Positions 1 through 13,542 are shown, counted from the first letter of the stretch. The stretch: 64,000 nt of DNA from Annulohypoxylon bovei var. microspora (GCA_022836615.1 MU405373.1:18002-82001), one strand, 5' to 3'. The notes: a model not told the origin generated them from the sequence alone. Numbers and translations are program-made.

Positions 1-1400
1 GACAGTATCGTAGATCGCAGACGGATCACGATGTCGTTTGCCTAGAACAGACTGAGGTCCAAACCGGCTAGTTGAGTTTGAAGACTTCGGTTTCGGCCTC
101 GTAGGTTGCACGATTGGTTGAGAACTTGCTGGCGTGTAGGTGCTTGCTGTTGGCGACTTATCGAAGGAGTAACCGGTAGGTTGCGGACTAGACGTATTAT
201 CTGTGCTTGGGCTAGCTAAACTATTCGGCGTGGGTCCGGCAGCCGCCACGGCGTAGGCATGGGGCAAGCCATGCTGTAAGTTACCCGGATATGCACCACC
301 GTTACTTGGGTCAACGCTCATAAAATTCTCAGCCATGCCGTTTTCATATACCTGATTATATTGGTTGACACCATTTCGATAGACTGGCGTGGGTCCGTAG
401 TTGACATCTGTCCCAGGAGGCTGGACTATGGCATCTCTAGGTGGCGTCTCTGCGGCGCCAGAAGACATGTGACCAAGCATACCAAATTCGAGAGCGCCGT
501 AGTGGCTTCCAAAATTTAGACCTTCGAGGTCAAAGTTGAATATTGCCGGGTTGCTTGGGTCAAACAAGGCAGTGGAAAAGTTGTGGTTCATCTCACTAGA
601 CACCTGGGGAACCTGCATGGAACCCATTGGTCCTGCCCTAGACGTGTTCGGAGGCTGATATCCAGGGGTTACCGGAGACTGTTGTCCGCCAAAAGCCATA
701 TTCTCTGGCAAGGATGCCATCTGGCCCTGTGGATTACCACCATAGATAGAGTAGGATGAGGAGTTGGAAGCCTCCGAATAATACGGCGAGGTTTCGGAAT
801 TCCCGTTAGAAAGGTGCCTTCCATTTGTTGATTTCGTGTGGGCTGCTGGATTATAAGTCGGCCCAAGAACGGGTCTGAGTGCTTCAGGAGGGGCATCATG
901 AAGATATTTAGCCTTTTTCCGTACACCGTCTTGGCAAGCATCAGCAAGGCCACGTTTGATACATCTTTGACAAGGACGTTCATCTCCTATCAAATTGTTA
1001 GCAATGCCACTTATGCTAAGTTCCAAGAGTTCTAGTGCAATTCACACTGAAACATATGAGCTAACTAGAGCTTGGCTGTGGGGTTGTTGAAACAGATGTG
1101 CTTAGATGAAAATCTCAGCACATAAACGTAAGGCTGAGACTCACCGCATGTTAGATGCGCCCTCTGGCAAGCATAACAAGCACGTCTTGCCTTCTTTCTC
1201 CTTGGGCGATGGGGGTCTTTAGGATCGTACTTCTTCTTGACCTCTCCTGGGTGATCAGCTCCAGGCTCGGGGGAAGTGTTTTGATCGGTCAATTTGATAT
1301 CTTCGTCCTTGATAGGCTGTTCCATGTCGTCGTACTCGTTCTCATTCTCGGACATGGCATCTGAGACCTCTGTCCCATTTGCCTCAACGTCTTCCGGCAT
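1..1400 (-). CDS. Zn2Cys6 transcription factor of the ERT1/AcuK gluconeogenesis-regulator type, partial (3' end beyond the left edge)
   Basis: Two exons are visible: 1400..1145 and 986..1, joined through a 158-nt GT-AG intron that splits a Gly codon inside the zinc cluster. The spliced frame stays open to the window edge. The N-terminus is acidic and disordered. A basic stretch then leads into a Zn2Cys6 cluster (CYACQRAHLTCGDERPCQRC, then CIKRGLADAC), followed by a KKAKYLHDAP-type linker and a long Ser/Pro/Asn-rich middle. The last visible residues (GKRHRDPSAIYDTV) match the start of the conserved C-terminal PAS-like region of this family. By family knowledge, AcuK/AcuM/ERT1 proteins activate PEP carboxykinase, fructose-bisphosphatase and respiratory genes on non-fermentable carbon. 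Roughly the last 40% of the protein is missing from the window. The ATG at 1400 is the only good start, and an acidic leader follows it. Confidence 0.9.
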
Positions 1401-3084
1401 CTTGTCTTAGTTATATATAAAACAGCTTATTTTCAGCTCTCCACGCCCAACGTAGTGTGTGCTAATGCAAGTCCTGGGGTGGGTGAGTCTGGCGCAACCA
1501 CACCTCTTTGAATGATGACTGTAGCTGATCTTTCCAGATGCCTCGGGAGTATCACAGTCAACCAGGGTATCCCAATTTTTTTCCCAAGAAAATATATTCC
1601 CTATTTCAACGCACTAACACAATCTTTCCACCGCCTCTTAGCTTCGACTTTGAGCACTGACCCTTAGCTTGAATCGTGGACCAGTAACAATAGACTTGTG
1701 GCGTATGCAAACCAATAAAGTTGTCAGAGAATGTGTATATCGAAGCTGGAGAATAGCTAGCTGCTAGAGATATTGTGTGTAAGACGCGGGCTTAGGTATT
1801 ATGGCGCTGTACGCTGCCGCGGTGCGACAGCCGTGTCTAGGGGACGGTACCCCCAAGAGGCCTTGTACAAGCACGGCGCAACTCGTATTCAACGCGATGA
1901 ATAAGGACGGACGCCAATGGGCTCGTTCCCCGTTACAAAGAGGCGTTCCTTGTGCAACGGGGACAAGGCTTGCTGGGTCCCGTTCGACGGGTCTATCCGT
2001 TCTGTTCGTACAGATCGCGGGGGGGTGTGTTATTTTTTTCCAACAAGAATGATAAAAGGCCGGGCAACGCGGGGGGACAGGTCTTCGCTCATGGAGTCAC
2101 GCGGCGGCGGATAAGGCACTGAGGAGTTTGGCTAGGATGATATGCGGGATGCTCGATGGTTATGCAGCTACCCGCGACGTCTGAGCCGGTTCTCATTTGG
2201 TACTGGGGCGCACAAGGTTTTGTTTTGTCGTCGGCGATTCGGATATGAAGATAGCCCTAGGGGCTTTTTTGGGAGGGAGGGGGAGTAGAAGAGATGTGGA
2301 TTGTATGTAGGTACGTATGTATGTCTAATGTATGTAATGTATTCTGAAAGTATTCTGGGTCGGCGGGTCTATGTAACTAAGGTCACGTATACGCACGTAG
2401 TTGAAGAGGCTACGGAGTAGGTTATGCGGTATGCGGTATGCGTAATTCGTTATTGTTGCGCGGCGTTTCGAGGATGATCGACTATGGCGCGGGCTATCTG
2501 GTATGGATGCATCTAGCGACCTTAAAGATGATCGTCGTGGGAGATCTGAAAGATAGAGATAGAGAGAGAGAAAGAGGATATGTGGATGAGCGAAGCTACC
2601 TAATCGAGCCAAGCCAGGGAGGGAGAAGAAAAAAAAAAGTAGGTAGCCCTGGAGCGGAGCGAGATAAAAGCCCAAGCGCAAATATCCAAAATGACCAAAT
2701 ATTGATGAAGTTGACAACAACAATAATGGAGATTGTCAGTTGACAAGTTTTACTATAAATTCTTCATGTGGGAGCGCTAATCAATTGGTGTCTAATGGTG
2801 GTGGCGCAAAAAAAAGTAAGGTTAAGAAAGATCCCCATGAAAGGATGAGGTAGTGAGAGAAGCTGATGTCGACACCAATGACACGGGCCTTCAAGCTTGG
2901 TGAGCCAGCCGACCAGCGACCAGACAGGAAAAAAGCTGGAGATTGACGATATCGGTCGGTAGAGAGGTGAACCGAGAAAAGAGGGAATCCGTTCTTTTGA
3001 TTGGTTGATGGTGTACCGCATTCTCGAATAATCGCCTTCCTTGCCTTCCTTCCTTCACCCGAATTGCGGGGTTCCATCAAACTC

Positions 3085-3280
3085 TGTTTTTATTTCTTAT
3101 GTATTTTCTTTTTCCTTGATTTTATTTTTTTCCCCTTCTCCCTTCTCCATTTTTATGCTTACCTCTTTCTCCTTTTATTTTTCATTTTTTTTGTATACAT
3201 ATCTATTTGCGCATTCCTTCCATCCTTCAATTCCATTTCCAAGGTTCCCGTTTTTCTTTCATCATATTCTTCTCGTCGCA
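3085..3280 (+). repeat. Pyrimidine-rich (CT/T) tract
   Basis: About 200 nt composed almost entirely of T and C on the plus strand, with T runs up to 8. Such tracts are common in fungal promoters and leaders. No convincing gene begins just downstream, so its role is open. Confidence 0.5.
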
Positions 3281-4798
3281 CGTGAGCATACTAAATTCCT
3301 AAGCCGAAATAGGGCTGGTGTTGCGCGTGGATTGCCTAAGAAAGCAGGACTAGAATTTATCAGGAATAGGGACGAAAGGGAGAAAGCCAAGTTGAAGCTA
3401 GACCTAAAATTGCAAGTGCTAATGCAGTTAATGCGGTTAGTAGGATCCACAAGGCCAAATCGACCAGTCAGGCACGGACCAACCAGCGCCAAGATTTGTG
3501 CCAAGGATACCGATTCGAACCACGATACAAACTCAGATTACTAACTAAAAAAACGTGAGAACCTTGCACAACATCATTTCTACCGTAAGGTAAGGTTGCT
3601 TTCTCCCATCCATCCCTCCTGCCATCATCATCATTAAGCAATTGCCAACACCAGCCTTAAGCCCCGACAGCCGACAGGGCTCTGTGCCGTTTGATCGTTT
3701 GATGCACCACTTCCCCAGACAAGCACAATGTGGTTAGCTTGGCGATCACAGTCACCAGCATATCGAACATCAATGATACGTCCGAATATCTACCTAGATA
3801 TGCGCTCTACGTATATGTACCTATGTAATAAGCGAGGCGCCGATCATTTCGATGTTCTAATCTAGAGGTTTAATGTTGGAATTTGGAGTGGTAGGTACAA
3901 CACATCGTGCGTGTCGCACTGGCTCTCCCCCCTATTTCCCCCTCAGCTAGCCCTCAGTTATGAGAGGAGGGGGACAGTGTCAGATACGACGATACAATGT
4001 CAACGTCCTTTCCATCTATGATCAATATCAAAGTTTATAAAGGTACATATATATATACAAATTAGCAGTCGTCAGCAGGTACGAACCAACATCAAAATCG
4101 ATTACCGATTACTCCATTAATAACTTGGAAGTAGGCACCTACATAGGTAGGTATGACTCCATCGATGTCTCCTCATTCCTATTCATATCTGTAGCCAGCC
4201 TTTTAATTCACCGCCCTCGTTTTTTCTACATGTACACACTTCATCACGGACCAAACTCCGTACATTCATTTCTTCCAATTCTAGTAGGTTACTACGCCGG
4301 TCATCTCAAATACAGAACACGTATACACACTCCTTTAAAAAGAGAAGATGAAAATTTACACGGGGCCACTACGGATGGACCATCGATATGTGCGTATATC
4401 CAATAACAATAACAACGACACCCCCAAATTAACCCCCCGTCAAAACGAATGGCGCTCTATACGTGCATAGCATGGCTGAATATATCAGCGCAAGCGAGGC
4501 GATCTCTCGTCGAATCATGGTCCACGTATCCGTTGTGCCGAGCCTAACTGAGAAGGAAGATGCAAGATGCAATGCCGAGTAGTTGACCCCATCGTGGGTC
4601 AAACTACATGCGGCATGCAGTCAAAATTGTATGGGTCCAATCAACGTCCGATGGACCAGTTAAGATCCAGTCAGTGATCAGCCAAGAACCAGTCGAAGCT
4701 TCTATTGACGCGTCACTTAAGTACTGGCGTACTGGAGTACTACGTACTGAAATCGAAATCGAGGGATGATGATGATGAACTGTTACCACTACTACCTA

Positions 4799-4842
4799 CA
4801 TACAATATACAACATACAACATACAGCATACAACATACATGC
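4799..4842. repeat. CATACAA-type microsatellite
   Basis: Imperfect tandem copies of a 7-nt unit (ACATACA / CATACAA) with one G substitution. It lies in intergenic DNA. Confidence 0.7.
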
Positions 4843-7800
4843 AAAGGTTCCTAAGCTATTATTTGCAGATTTCGGATTTCGTTCTCCAGCCCGTTACTAC
4901 GTCGGCCGCTCGCCAAATCTTAATGAAACAGGCAGGTCGCCGTGTTGATCTAGAATCTCGAAATCTTGCTCCAGACGAGCCTATCTATCTCGTCTGCTGT
5001 GTTGTCTGCGCCCTCCTATCGCCAACCTTCCCGAATTCTCCGGGGTGCCTGAAGATCTCCACTGCAAGTCACTGCAAGAGACCTTCAATCTTTCAATATG
5101 TCCACCATCTGGAGGCAATCAATAGCGATCACCCTCGGTGCGACCAAGGGAGGCCGCATCCGACCTTTTCGATCGACCTTTCGCCACTATTTCAGCACAG
5201 GTTGCATCTAAATCTGTATACCGTTCGCTTTACCCGTCGTTGTCTCGATGAAACTGCGTCTAGCGCACCTAAGGCTGGTTATCCGCATATACAATTTCAA
5301 TATAGTCTTTTCCATCTGAGATCGCTTACCCAACTCTATGTAGCCCACGGCGCCAACCGTCCGCTGCTGCAATGTCGTGCATCTGCATGAATAGCGCACA
5401 ACTATTACTGCGGAATGCAACCTCACTCAAGGCTTGTTATTCCCCTGTATACCCATCGTGGATAGTGGACGCGGTCCCTTTCGGCGCTTGCACACTCGCG
5501 TCTTTTTTTAACGCCGGCAATGCTGTCATTGTAGCATATCATAGGGCATATCAGCCCTGCTCTTGGCCAAATGAGCTCGGGCAACACAACATGTCAATCC
5601 TTTGGAGTACCATGCAATAGTACGGACCAGCTATACTCAAACTCCAAAACCACGGCATTTCAATGGCCCAGGGACTGTCTTTTAAAAGCCGCGAATTCAT
5701 AATTAAAGTCACGTGTCCCACCTGCATACGACCCTCGCGCGTTGCATTATGCTATGTGTTACGCGAATCGTGGAGAGCGGGATGTTAAAGGAGATGTAAG
5801 GGAGGTAAGAGGTAGGAGGCACATTGCGACTCAAGAGGCTAATAAGTCTTTCGACCAACTATTAGCTCTTAGCTAGGGTAGATGCTCAAACACGCGGCAC
5901 TCATCAAGGACCAACGAACTCTCCACAGAGCCAGCTGAACGGCTACAAGCTTCGTGCAACTCTAGGAAGGAAGCGCTCCTCCGAATGCAGTCCGGCTCAA
6001 CGCAGCATAAGCGGTCCTAACTAAGTACTGCCGACTGTCTAAAATATGGGTACCTATTTTATCATCATATTATGGTTGTCCGCGGTAGTATCACACATGA
6101 TGTCACGGTTCCAAGCATGCCCGCACACGATGATCGCGTTACCTATAATCAAATGTCCTACCGTTCACTCTAACTAGTTGCACAGGATATTAGCTCGAAA
6201 AAACTGCTTCGGAGATGTAAGATCACAGTGGTCTGCAGAACCCTGACAAATCGATTACAAACAAATTTCGAGGGCATTCATTCAACTAAGTACCTACTTT
6301 GTGCTTGTTCCACCGACCAATCCTCTCGGTTTCCTTACAGGTTGCTCACACCGGTAGTCGACATCATGATTTACCTTGGGCCTCAAGGCTTAGCTTTCTT
6401 GGCAGCATCTAGGCGATGCCAATGCTGCCCTCTAGATCAGACAAGACCTTGGCAATTGCTTAGGGGCAACGAAGTTGAACTTTGTTCCGTCACACAGGCA
6501 AGGCCCTCCAAAAATAGGAGAATATATGGTCTAGTCATTGCAGAATATAGTCGGACTTCCGGCTAGACAGTGTCATGTCATCTCCATTCGAACTATTTCG
6601 ACTCGGTTTATTTTGCGCGTCCATGCAAAAGCCGACTCCACACCACTATGTGATATCATAGTCATTATCACTGCTGAGATTTTCGACCTCAGCTAAGTGG
6701 GACCAAAAGACTAGGAGGTGTGCGTTACATCATCGCCTCTAAGCGCGAGATGAATGTAAAGCAAGCAGCCCATCTCACGGTGAGGTACTTGATCTTACGT
6801 GAAAGATACACTCATTAGCCAGCCTCGTACATCGGTTGTGGGCATATATTGAAAACTTGATACGAGGTTACAAAGCCGCCGCTGAGGCTTCTCATGGCAA
6901 TTAATTAAACACGCGCATTCGCCAAGTAGTTGAGAACACGAGCCAAGTTTACGAAACCACCAATAACATAATCTATGATTGGTTCCCGACGAAGTGGATA
7001 AGATGATTAAGGAGAGGGTTTTATGTCTGGCATACTCGGACAGAAGCATTCGTTATATGGGTGGCGCCGCACATTGCATATCAAACGAGTCTAGAGGAAC
7101 CAATGGTCTACCTAGCCACAAAGCTTGACATCACTCGGAAATGAGGTGGCGCTCGATAGAATCCAGGCCTAGAACAGCAAGAGACGCGGAGAACGTCCCA
7201 TGCCTATGACAGGTACGCTCGCTCAGGGGATAAGGCCTTGCTTCCGATTGCGACGACCGTAACTTGATATTCTTGAGGCATCAAGCGACGTGTTTTCTTG
7301 GCACGAGCACTAGGTGTCGGTCGTGGAATCCCCCTTACGGCCGCAGAAGCAGACCGCACTAAGGCAGGTCCTGTTTTCTGTTTTGCATCGTAGCTACACA
7401 CACCACTTCTTCCACTACCGGAACCCCTAGCCATAGTTATTCTAGTATTGGTACTAAAGTTGACTCTTCGTCATAAGTCGTATACATCCGCCACAGGAAC
7501 GCGGAAAAGCGGCTTAGGCACGAGCTGCATTTTGCATTGCTTTCAAATCCCGGTTCTTGATTTCTCCTCAGGATCTATCAAAATCTTTCCTTCTCGGGAG
7601 TTTGCTACATGAGCTACACCGTTGCCTGGAATACGCCGAGCAAGGAAACAAATTGCGAACCGCCACCATCTGTGCTCTTGGTGGAGTTTCAGACGGGTGA
7701 GGCGTGATAAGATTACTTCTTATTGCGATTAAATGTGCCGAATCAAACAGAAAGGGTGTCTGCTAACCAGGTTTTCGATTCAATAGAGCCTCTGGGAGCA

Positions 7801-9166
7801 TGGATTCCAGGAAAATACGCGCGTCGATCGGTCCTCATTCGGGTTCAGGCGCAGTCTATTGTCTACGCGGTTAGATAAAGGAGGTGCAGTAGAGACCATG
7901 AGTGGTCGCTATGGATGACTCAAGCGACACGAGAGGATATTCAGCCAGCCAGTTAATCTGACCACGCCTATCTCGCTGCTTCTCCGCCCCTCCATAAGCT
8001 GTCAACAGGTAGCTGGTCCAGGCCACCCTCCCACCGACTATCCAGATCGCCGGGCTTTTCAGCCTCATAATGTCCGGAACCAATTCAGCTCCCCATCCGC
8101 ATGCACACGCCGCACCAATACTTGCATAGGCGCAGGCTTTGTCCCCCTTGCTCTGACCGAACTCGTTCGAACACTGGCTCCAGGTGTGCGGGAATATCAA
8201 GCCATTCCCTCCTCCCGTCGTATGTTCCCCGGACTTACGGTGCCGCATCTAGATTTCCTGACCAGTCAATCTGACAGCTGACATATTTATATGTATGATC
8301 AGCTGCAAATACGACTCTGTGGCGTGGCGACGGTCAGAAGAAAGGTATTAGGTGAGGGCTGCAGGCTCGTCAACGTCTCATCAGCCTTCTAACGGGCAGC
8401 CCCCACGTTCTCAATGCGGTGTGTGATGGCTAGCTTCCTAGAGGTCGGAAAACTCTATATATGTAGCCACACCGAAATCTCCCGAACGTAGACTACTCGA
8501 TTCGTTTCGCCGGTTTCAAATCCAGAGCCTCCTAACCCCAGAACTGATATATTGGCATGCGCAGCCGTTAAAGCCTCGTAGACTAAAACAGACAAGATCA
8601 TAGTTAAGTTATCTATTTAAGAAGATCGACAATCCATGATCGTCGAGTTTGCAGAGATGTATGGTTTCAAAAAGGCATATATGCATGTAGGTATTTCATT
8701 AATATTGCAGTTGCTTAGGTATTTCGCTTGTAGAGTATACAAATAGTAATTCCAAACACATTCGCATGTATCATGTCCCATCTCCTTCTACCCCCCAAGT
8801 ACATCGTCAATACATAATGTATAGATAGCAACAATAAATGATAACCCGAATAATACCCTAAATATGTACGTATATATATGCAATGTGTTCGCGATTGCAA
8901 CCAAATTATGTATAGATGGCATGAGTTGACGTTGAACTCCGGCCTGTATGCTACTCTAGTTCTCCCTTCTAGGACAAGAATGCTCGTTAATAGATGTAAA
9001 CGTAGATGTGGATGGTATATTGCGACTACCGCTCTATCACCGCGGTGGCCCCTTTCCACATCTGCGGAATTCGGGGCGCCGTCGTATCTAAGTTCTGAGT
9101 GCCGCACCCACGTCCCGGCAGTGCGGTTATCTCGGAACTAGCCGTCGATATTTCTAATAGTCCGAG

Positions 9167-9215
9167 GAGTGCATGAACCCCATCTCCGTCTCCAACCCCA
9201 CGGGTTCATGCACTC
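9167..9215. repeat. Perfect 14-bp inverted repeat with 21-nt loop
   Basis: GAGTGCATGAACCC (9167-9180) and GGGTTCATGCACTC (9202-9215) are exact reverse complements. They would form a strong hairpin in RNA from either strand. The element lies 140-190 nt downstream of the exgD stop codon, so it may sit in the exgD 3'UTR or near its end-processing site. Confidence 0.8.
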
Positions 9216-9356
9216 TTAAACTAGTCTTCTGCGGTCAGCAAAACGTAGGTACCTCACCTCATATGCATGGGACGAACCATCCCACGGGTAAAAAAGAGAG
9301 AAAAAGCCAAAGAGCGCTTGCGCCCCTGACTGCGACCGCCCCGCCCCCCCTCTGGT

Positions 9357-11700
9357 CTAGTATGTCTCACTGAGCCCCGAAAAATCAGGAACGTCACTGT
9401 CGCAGTTGAAGTCCTTGTCGTAGGCCTTGGCGGGCAGGATGCCGGCGGCGAGGCCCTTCTTGTAGCTCCACTGGGGCGCGCTCTCGGTGTCCCAGGTCCA
9501 GTACCACCAGCCCCAGCCCTTCTCGAACGAGACCATCTGGGCCTCGGCGAACATCTTCAGGAACTTCTTGTAGGCGTCGCTGTACTGGCCCGGGTCGGCG
9601 TTCGCGCCGTCGCAGGTGCAGGTGCTGTCCTTGGTGGGGCACAGGGGCGTCAGGGCCTGCGTGGACACGTTCCCCGAGTCGTACGTGCCCGACCACCGGT
9701 TTCCCCAGCCCACGTTGGTCAGGTACTCGGTGCAGTCCGTGTCGGCCTGGGACCACTCGGCGAACATGGTGGGTCCGAACCCCGTCGAGGTATCCATGCT
9801 CTGCTCCGTCTGCTCTGTCCAGCCGTCGCACGCGTATTGTACTTTCTTCTGGTGCGTGTAGAGGATCTGGTCGTTGTTGAAGATGACGTACTGGTGCACG
9901 TCCAGCACGAGCCCGTCCATGCCCGTCAATTTGCCCTGCCAGTTGGCCAGTCCCATGAATCCGTCCCCGAACACGACGTTGGCGTTCACGCCGTTCTTGC
10001 GTACGAGGTTATACGCTTCTGTTGTCCACGAGATAACGGCTTCCGCGGATAGGGATACCATGCGCGGCTCATTCGCCAGGCCGTAGAAGGTGATGATGTT
10101 CTTGTAGCGGTCTTGCGCGAAGAACTTGGTTAGACGATCGTGTACGTCCAGCGATCGTTGCTTGTTCAGGTCGCCATCGGTGCCGTTGAGCCAGTTGACG
10201 ACGCCTTGCCTTCCACTGTGATTCCATCCGTTCTGACTACCCGGTATGCCGTGAAGGTCCAGGTTCACCCGTAGTCCGTACTTGCGCGCCCACTCAATAG
10301 CACGCAAGAGGTAGCGCCAGGAGGTGCGGAAAACATAAGGGTCATCGTCGTATGTCTGCACAGCCCAGTAACTATACGGGATGCGGACGTGGTCGAGTCC
10401 CGCTGCTTGGATCTCCTGGAAGGTCTGTTCGGTTACGAAGGTCGCATAATGCTTCTCGAGAGTTGAAGCCGCCGTCTTAACACCTAAATGGCTACATAGA
10501 GTCCACTCGTCGATAATATTTAGCCTGCTGTCGTAATCGAATAGCGAAGGTGTAATGAAAGGTTCTAGTGATAGCCATCCACCAAGATTTACACCGCGTG
10601 CCGGTGTCTTGGTATAATCCCAGGACTTCTCGATAGCCGCAACCTTGTCATTGGCAGCCGTAGAGTCGTCCCAGTCCGTGAAGAGTCCCATAATCGGCAG
10701 GTCGCCGACTGTTTCGTTCGTATAGGTTACGTTAAGGTCTGTTGTGTCATACCACGTGAAAGGATCTAGATATGTTCCCCGGGCAGCCACGGGGATACTG
10801 TCTTCTGATACGCCGCTTAGACTGGATTTGTCTGCGTCAGAATTGTTAGAGCTGTTCTTCTTGCTCACGACGACAGCAACTGCAATGATAATGATGAGCA
10901 CCACAAGCACAATGCCTGCTACGATCCCTGTTCAAAATGTCAGTATCGTATCCGTCACAAGATCTTCCAAACCTACATCTTTTCTTCTTTCTATTTCCCA
11001 AATATTTTTTAAACCCCATGACCGTACTCTGCTTTTCTTTAGAAATGCTATCGTAGCTGTCATAGCTACTATGTTTGCTCGTGGCACCACCTCGTATCGC
11101 CGGAATTGCCCTTCCTTCTTCGACGATGGCACCGCTAACCACCCTTCGGCCTTTCTTGCGATGTTTCTTTCCCTTTTCCTTTGGTATGTCTTCTTCACCC
11201 TCGGTTCCGGCATTGCGTTGTCGTCGTCGCTGCTGTCGCCGTTCTTCCCTGTCTCGAGACTCGTATCCTCTTGATTCATATCCTCGTGACTCATATCCTC
11301 TTTCTTTATCCCGCGACTCCTCTTTTCGTCTTCGTTCTCTTTTAGGAGCATTGTATTCTCCTTCTGAATGCCCATAGTCGCGACTCGTGCGGCGACTCCT
11401 CCTCGGTGGCTCATACTCAACATCGACAGGCTTGTATTCTGGTTTACGAGCTGGGTCTCGCTTTGGTTTACGTTCCCTCTCTCTAGATGGTTCTTGCTTA
11501 AGGCCTCGGGTGTTATATTCGTTCAATTGAGCAAGGGCATTCATAGATAATCTCTGGGCCGTACCCTGCGACGTTCCTTCTGAGGCCGATGTAGGCCTTG
11601 CCGAACCATGATCTCTCGATCTCTTTTTCCTGTGACGTTTATGGCGTGCTTCGGAATCCCTACGCCGATGGTCGTCTGTGTCTGAGTCGTCGTGAGCCAT
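9357..11700 (-). CDS. exgD: Glucan 1,3-beta-glucosidase, exgD type, GH5, type II membrane protein
   Basis: Two exons, 11700..10977 and 10927..9357, with a 49-nt intron (GTAGGT...CAG) encode 764 aa. This is an exo-1,3-beta-glucanase that trims wall beta-glucan. Residues 1-240 are a very basic, charged, presumably cytoplasmic domain with a tandem RGYES repeat. Residues 242-263 form a single membrane anchor (WIVAGIVLVVL and on), so the catalytic domain faces the wall. The GH5 domain starts near GVNLGGWLSLEPF. The acid/base Glu is probably E528 (LANEPR) and the nucleophile E632 (MFAEWSQAD), by family position. Length is close to the usual 800 or so. The intron falls exactly at the membrane segment: reading through it gives a Cys-rich tail instead of the anchor. 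I chose the ATG at 11700 because the sequence before it has no family character. It is divergent from the E1 beta gene, 550 bp away. Confidence 0.93.
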
Positions 11701-12250
11701 AGATATGAACGATGTGAGCAATGAGAAGCCAAATGTTAGGAATGCAGATACATTGACAGAAAGCCAAGAAATCCAAAATGTGTAGATTAGTATGCAGGTC
11801 GGCAGACTCTTTGTGGAAGGAATCTGCAATGATTATCGATTGCGTCAAGGGAAATGAATTGTTAGAAGCTTGCGTGGTCATTTAGGTACCGGGTAGCATT
11901 TAACGGTGAGAGTATTGTTGACCGGGCAACTATCGCTTCCAAGTCAACATCCCTGAAAACTCTCAAAACCGGGTCAGCCCCCTCCACACCCGGCGGCTCG
12001 GTCCACCAAGCAAATTTGTACAAAGGTACGCCTTGTAGCGGGGAAAGTTCAATGGTTTAGCGCCGCGTGGGATCTGCCGCTTTCCAATCCAATTCGAACA
12101 ACTTAAACCGAACGCCGCAACTAAGCGGCGTCAGGTCTTATGCGTATGACGCTTCTCGGCTGACTTGACCGATCCCTCGTTTTCTGTTCTTTCCTAGAAC
12201 GACATCAATCTATAGCCAGGCATGAATCCGCATAGGTAGCAAGTAGAGTT

Positions 12251-13542
12251 ATGACGATGGAGCGTTCTATTTCGTTTCGATCACTCGGTAGAGCTTCCAA
12301 GTCTGTCAATATATTGTATAAGTGCCAACGTCCGGTTGTGTGCACCTTGCGAAATCGAAACTATTCGACGCATCCGCCGAACGCAAGGCTCAACCTACCA
12401 ACCGACTATTCGACAACACCACTATTAGCACATAGTTCGCAAACAGCACTCAACAATCCTGAGTTGCCGCCCGAAGCCAAGAATGGCACGGCGAAGCGTA
12501 TGAACTTGTTTCAAGCTATTAACGATGCTCTGTCAACTGCACTGGCCGAGGACGAGAATGTCCTAGTATTCGGCGAAGATGTCTCGTTCGGAGGAGTGTT
12601 CCGCTGCACGATGAAACTAGCAGAGAGATTTGGGGGCGATCGTGTCTTCAATACACCCCTAACAGAACAAGGTATTATGGGTTTCGGTATCGGCTTGGCC
12701 GCCGAAGGAATGCGACCCGTAGCCGAAATCCAGTTTGCGGATTATGTATATCCTGCGTTCGATCAATTGGTAAACGAGGCCGCAAAGTATAGATACCGTG
12801 AAGGAAAGACGGGGAGAAACGCTGGCGGATTGACAGTGAGGATGCCGTGTGGAGGTGTAGGCCACGGAGCACTATACCATTCGCAGTCACCCGAGAGTCT
12901 CTTCACTCATATCCCTGGTCTAAGGGTGATAATGCCGAGGTCGCCATTACAGGCCAAGGGTCTCTTGCTGTCGGCAATCCGGAGTAATGATCCATGTGTC
13001 TTCATGGAGCCCAAGATTCTATACAGAGCAGCAGTCGAACAAGTGCCAACAACTCCATACACCCTTCCACTTTCCAAAGCAGAGATACTCAAGGAGGGCA
13101 AAGATGTCACTATAATCTCGTATGGGCAGCCGCTTTACACTTGTAACGCAGCTATCCAGAAGGCGGAAGAAGATTTGGGAATATCGATAGAGCTGATTGA
13201 TTTGAGAACCGTCTATCCTTGGGATAAAGAATGCATCTTCCAAAGTGTACGGAAAACGGGAAGATGCATGGTAGTCCACGAATCCATGGTCAACGCAGGA
13301 ATAGGGGCCGAAGTTGCGGCGGCGATCCAAGAAGATCCGGATACCTTCATACGACTCGAAGCTCCAGTGTCGCGTATAGCAGGATGGAGTACCTTCACTC
13401 CGTTGATGTTCGAGAAGTTTAATATTCCTGATGTTGCTAGTGAGTATCCAATTACAAGACGATCCATGCAATTCCTCGGGTGACTGATACTAATGTTAAT
13501 ATAGGAATATACGACGGCGTGAAGAAGCTGCTAGAGTATTAA
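12251..13542 (+). CDS. Branched-chain 2-oxoacid dehydrogenase E1 component, beta subunit, mitochondrial
   Basis: Exons 12251..13439 and 13505..13542 give 408 aa. With the alpha subunit it forms the thiamine-diphosphate-dependent E1 of the mitochondrial complex that decarboxylates the 2-oxo acids of Leu, Ile and Val. A basic leader (about 40 residues, ending near RNRNYSTHPP) fits mitochondrial import. The transketolase pyrimidine-binding domain follows (LVFGEDVSFGGVFRCT; NTPLTEQGIMGFGIGLAAEG; PAFDQLVNEAAKYRYREG), then the C-terminal transketolase domain (VTIISYGQPLY; IDLRTVYPWD). The last 12 codons lie in a second exon: splicing yields NIPDVARIYDGVKKLLEY, the family's normal C-terminus, whereas the unspliced frame gives an unrelated tail. 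An in-frame Met two codons downstream (12257) is an alternative start. Confidence 0.95.

Larger units (their letters stand above)
1401..9356. other. Gene-poor intergenic region (about 8 kb)
   Basis: I recognise no gene here. The part next to the ERT1-type gene (about 1401-3600) is probably its promoter and 5' leader. It contains a purine-rich GA tract around 2550-2590 and a strongly pyrimidine-rich tract around 3085-3280. Around 4799-4842 there is a short CATACAA-type microsatellite. Open frames such as those at 3041-3544, 4839-5390, 7204-7434 and 7871-8248 show no recognisable domain. A perfect inverted repeat lies at 9167-9215 (separate entry). Confidence 0.6.

Noticed and set aside
3001..3544. 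Phe/Ser/Leu-rich frames of 94 and 167 aa
   Set aside because: Produced by the pyrimidine-rich tract; no domain, and low complexity explains the open frame.
7204..7434. 76-aa Arg/Ser/Ala-rich minus-strand frame
   Set aside because: Short, no recognised relative, and no supporting neighbour or splice signal.
7871..8248. 125-aa minus-strand frame
   Set aside because: Composition is near random and no family motif is visible; kept only as intergenic.
9394..9831. 145-aa minus-strand frame within exgD
   Set aside because: It is an Arg-rich shadow of the GC-rich glucanase exon in another frame.
13440..13483. Unspliced C-terminus of E1 beta ending in SEYPITRRSMQFLG
   Set aside because: Splicing 13439 to 13505 restores the family ending RIYDGVKKLLEY.
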